A stretch of 64,000 nucleotides of DNA, from assembly GCF_005885635.1 (NCBI RefSeq), contig NZ_VATY01000001.1, forward strand, positions 372,001 to 436,000, read 5' to 3'. This stretch comes from Maribacter algarum (ex Zhang et al. 2020) (GTDB lineage Bacteria > Bacteroidota > Bacteroidia > Flavobacteriales > Flavobacteriaceae). The notes under the pieces are model-generated. The model worked only from the letters and a program-made list of their open reading frames with translations. It did not search any database and was not told the origin of the DNA. A program made the position numbers and the translations under genes. This document shows positions 61,993 to 64,000 of this stretch, piece by piece (within the stretch, counting starts at the first letter, position 1; each line of letters opens with the position of its first letter).

Positions 61993-64000
61993 ATGTCCAA
62001 AATAGGTAGAGTATTTTTTTCTATAATATTCTTTTTTATTTGGTGTTCTGCATCTAGTCAATCTACTCCTATTCCTGACCCGAATTTTGAAGCTCAGCTA
62101 ATCGCACTAGGATATGACTCAAATGGAGCTAACGGAAACATTCTCAATAGTGATGCCGACCTAGTTACTAATCTCACAACCAACAGAAATGACATCACTA
62201 ATTTTGATGGATTACAAGCTTTTAGAAATTTAATTGAGCTCAATTTAGACCGAAACCAGTTTACCACCTTACCAATGAGCAACTTAACTGGCTTAGAAAG
62301 ATTAACTTTTAGGGATAACGAAGTACTCGCAAGCCTTGATTTAACAAGAAATGTCAATCTTAAATGGTTAGATATTCAATCTATACCAGCTATAAACACT
62401 TCTACATTGACAACATTGGATCTTTCTGCAAATATTAGGCTTGAGCACATTCATATTTTTAATTTTCAAGATTTAGAAACGATTGTACTCCCGCGAACTA
62501 AAACATTGACATATTTAGATATTAAATCAAATTTTGATCTAATTGCAGACACCTCATATTATGACAACCTAGAATTCTTAGATATCGAAGTGTTTCGAGG
62601 CATGATTATCACACTAACATTGCCACAGGTTAAAACAAATTTAAGATCGATTCGCGTTGCCAATGGAGAAGTAATAGATTTCAGGGGCTTAGGGGAATTT
62701 GTCAACTTAGAAAAAATAATTCTATTCACACGCACAGAATTTATTGAATTTCCTCAATCAAATAGTCTGACCGATGTTCAAATAATCCCACATTATATTG
62801 CTACTCCTGTTTCTTTTAATGGAGTACCGAATCTAAACTCATTAACCATAGGTTCAAGCAAGGTAGAAACTCCTTTTATAATTGATTTAGGATCTAACTC
62901 CGAATTAGAAATACTGGTGTTGAAAGATACCAAACTGGTCAATCTCGATTTGTCAGGTAATCCAAAATTACGTCTTCTTGAAGTAAAGGAGAATAACCTT
63001 GAAGAGCTTGACTTGAGCAAGAACTCAGAGCTTGAATCTGTAATCGCTTTCAAAAATTTAATTACCAATATAGATTTAAGAAATAGCAATAAAATAACCG
63101 TTTTAGATCTGTCTGATAATAGATTGGAAGGAATAGATCTTAGTCAAAATACAGTTTTGGAAGATTTAAATGTTTCGAAAAACTTATTTTCGGGTGAAGG
63201 GCCAGACATCACTCAAAATACGGAGTTAGTAAAACTTAATATGGCTAACAATAGTATTTCTACCTTAGATATAACTTCATGTCTAAAATTGGAATCTGTT
63301 GATCTTTCTTTCAATCAATTTTCAGGCAATAACATCTTAGAACAAATAGTTCAAAATTATCAAACTGCGGGCAGAACATTAGGCGAAGAGACCTACGCAC
63401 TAAATGACAATCTTTTGTCAAACACGATACCAGATTTCACCTCACTTGTATCAACCACCACAAGAAATTTTAGTTTGAATTTTCAGAATAATAATTTTCA
63501 TTTCGGTGATTTCGAACAGCAGCATGCGCAGTATTTAAGTTATCGAGATACGCCCCGAGGTGGAGGAACAATTTTTAAGAGATATTGGTATGCTGGTCAG
63601 AATAAAGTCAACGTACGAGAGGTAATTACGACGGTACCAGGTCAACCAATTACCTTGGCAACCGTGGTGCGAGGTGCCCGAAATCATTACAAATGGTTTA
63701 AAGACGGGGTTGAAATTCCTGGTGCAGCAGATGCACCCGAGTATACCATTTCTTCACCTGAATCCTGTGAATCTGGTATTTATTATGCAGAAATAACAAG
63801 TGATTTGGTACCACTTGAAGATGGGGATGACCCTGGTAATAATGGAAGGAATCTTGTCTTACAACGAAACGATTTGGTATTAGGCGCTAATGGAGTACCA
63901 ACTTGCGCGCTCTTAATCAGCCCTTTGAACAAGTCGGTCGATGTACCAATTAATACTGGAATTGAATGGGAGAGTGAATCTGGTGCTTGTGGTTTTTTAT
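61993..64000 (+). CDS. Leucine-rich-repeat secreted protein, 5' part
   Basis: A frame of at least 669 residues without a stop runs off the window end. MSKIGRVFFSIIFFFIWCSASSQ is a signal peptide, then IPDPNFEAQLIALGYD, a usual lead-in of flavobacterial LRR proteins. Residues about 60-450 hold irregular leucine-rich repeats such as LDLSGNPKLRLLEVKENNLEELDLSKNSELE and VLDLSDNRLEGIDLSQNTVLEDLNVSKN. From about 545 an Ig-like domain follows (TTVPGQPITLATVVRGARNHYKWFKDGVEIPG). The C-terminus is outside the window, so a T9SS sorting domain is likely but not seen. Surface binding is the probable role. Confidence 0.88.
   Translation, partial: MSKIGRVFFSIIFFFIWCSASSQSTPIPDPNFEAQLIALGYDSNGANGNILNSDADLVTNLTTNRNDITNFDGLQAFRNLIELNLDRNQFTTLPMSNLTGLERLTFRDNEVLASLDLTRNVNLKWLDIQSIPAINTSTLTTLDLSANIRLEHIHIFNFQDLETIVLPRTKTLTYLDIKSNFDLIADTSYYDNLEFLDIEVFRGMIITLTLPQVKTNLRSIRVANGEVIDFRGLGEFVNLEKIILFTRTEFIEFPQSNSLTDVQIIPHYIATPVSFNGVPNLNSLTIGSSKVETPFIIDLGSNSELEILVLKDTKLVNLDLSGNPKLRLLEVKENNLEELDLSKNSELESVIAFKNLITNIDLRNSNKITVLDLSDNRLEGIDLSQNTVLEDLNVSKNLFSGEGPDITQNTELVKLNMANNSISTLDITSCLKLESVDLSFNQFSGNNILEQIVQNYQTAGRTLGEETYALNDNLLSNTIPDFTSLVSTTTRNFSLNFQNNNFHFGDFEQQHAQYLSYRDTPRGGGTIFKRYWYAGQNKVNVREVITTVPGQPITLATVVRGARNHYKWFKDGVEIPGAADAPEYTISSPESCESGIYYAEITSDLVPLEDGDDPGNNGRNLVLQRNDLVLGANGVPTCALLISPLNKSVDVPINTGIEWESESGACGFL

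Overview
The window looks like chromosomal DNA of a marine-type Flavobacteriaceae bacterium (Bacteroidota). It is AT-rich. Its promoters fit the Bacteroidota pattern TTG-N18-20-TAnnTTTG where I can see them. It encodes a type IX secretion (type B) cargo protein, a protein I recognise as DUF6089-like next to uppS and nadK, and a folK-deoxynucleoside kinase fusion. No genus is assigned.

The first 34 kb is mostly housekeeping. It opens with the 3' end of gcvP. A FabH-like synthase, a small methyltransferase and a family 2 glycosyltransferase follow. A long minus-strand operon (11.3 to 3.9 kb) then encodes a CBS protein, NadK, a DUF6089-like barrel, UppS, BamA and two Skp/OmpH chaperones, that is, outer membrane assembly plus the lipid carrier. 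Divergent from it are pdxJ and an alpha/beta hydrolase, then an SGNH lipoprotein and a small membrane protein. The proteostasis set tig-clpP-clpX comes next. From 18.5 to 30.8 kb lie mixed genes: a small hydrolase, an outer membrane barrel beside an AraC-type regulator, a GH3-family protein, a DUF2797 zinc protein, an AsmA-like protein, a queuosine-precursor transporter, SppA, FolK-dNK and a TrmH-type methyltransferase. mutS, tRNA-Gly(GCC) and tRNA-Leu(UAA) close this half.

Beyond the tRNAs is a small accessory group on the minus strand: a 46-residue lipoprotein, a membrane protein built from two tandem homologous halves, and an unknown 116-residue protein. An 840 bp gap without genes follows.

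From 36.2 to 61.6 kb the window is an exopolysaccharide locus. Three plus-strand genes (WbaP-type initiating transferase and two glycosyltransferases) face a large minus-strand array: Wzx flippase, Wzy-like polymerase, a T9SS type B protein, a nucleotidyltransferase-fold protein, glycosyltransferases, a thymidylate-kinase-like P-loop kinase, an APH-like phosphotransferase, a Wzc tyrosine kinase, a GH2-like lipoprotein, a 1274-residue synthase/GH26 fusion and a FAD-type oxidoreductase. A GH16-fold lipoprotein lacking both catalytic glutamates and a WecG/TagA transferase follow on the plus strand. The locus therefore combines Wzx/Wzy parts with a processive synthase-type enzyme. No Wza exporter is visible in the window.

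The window ends inside a large leucine-rich-repeat secreted protein.

The most unusual items are the synthase-GH26 fusion with its overlapping GH2-like partner, the inactivated GH16 lipoprotein, the NTase/kinase/phosphotransferase trio, the tandem-duplicated membrane protein, and a 16-bp palindrome shared by two distant upstream regions. Functions are inferred from motifs read by eye. No database search was run.
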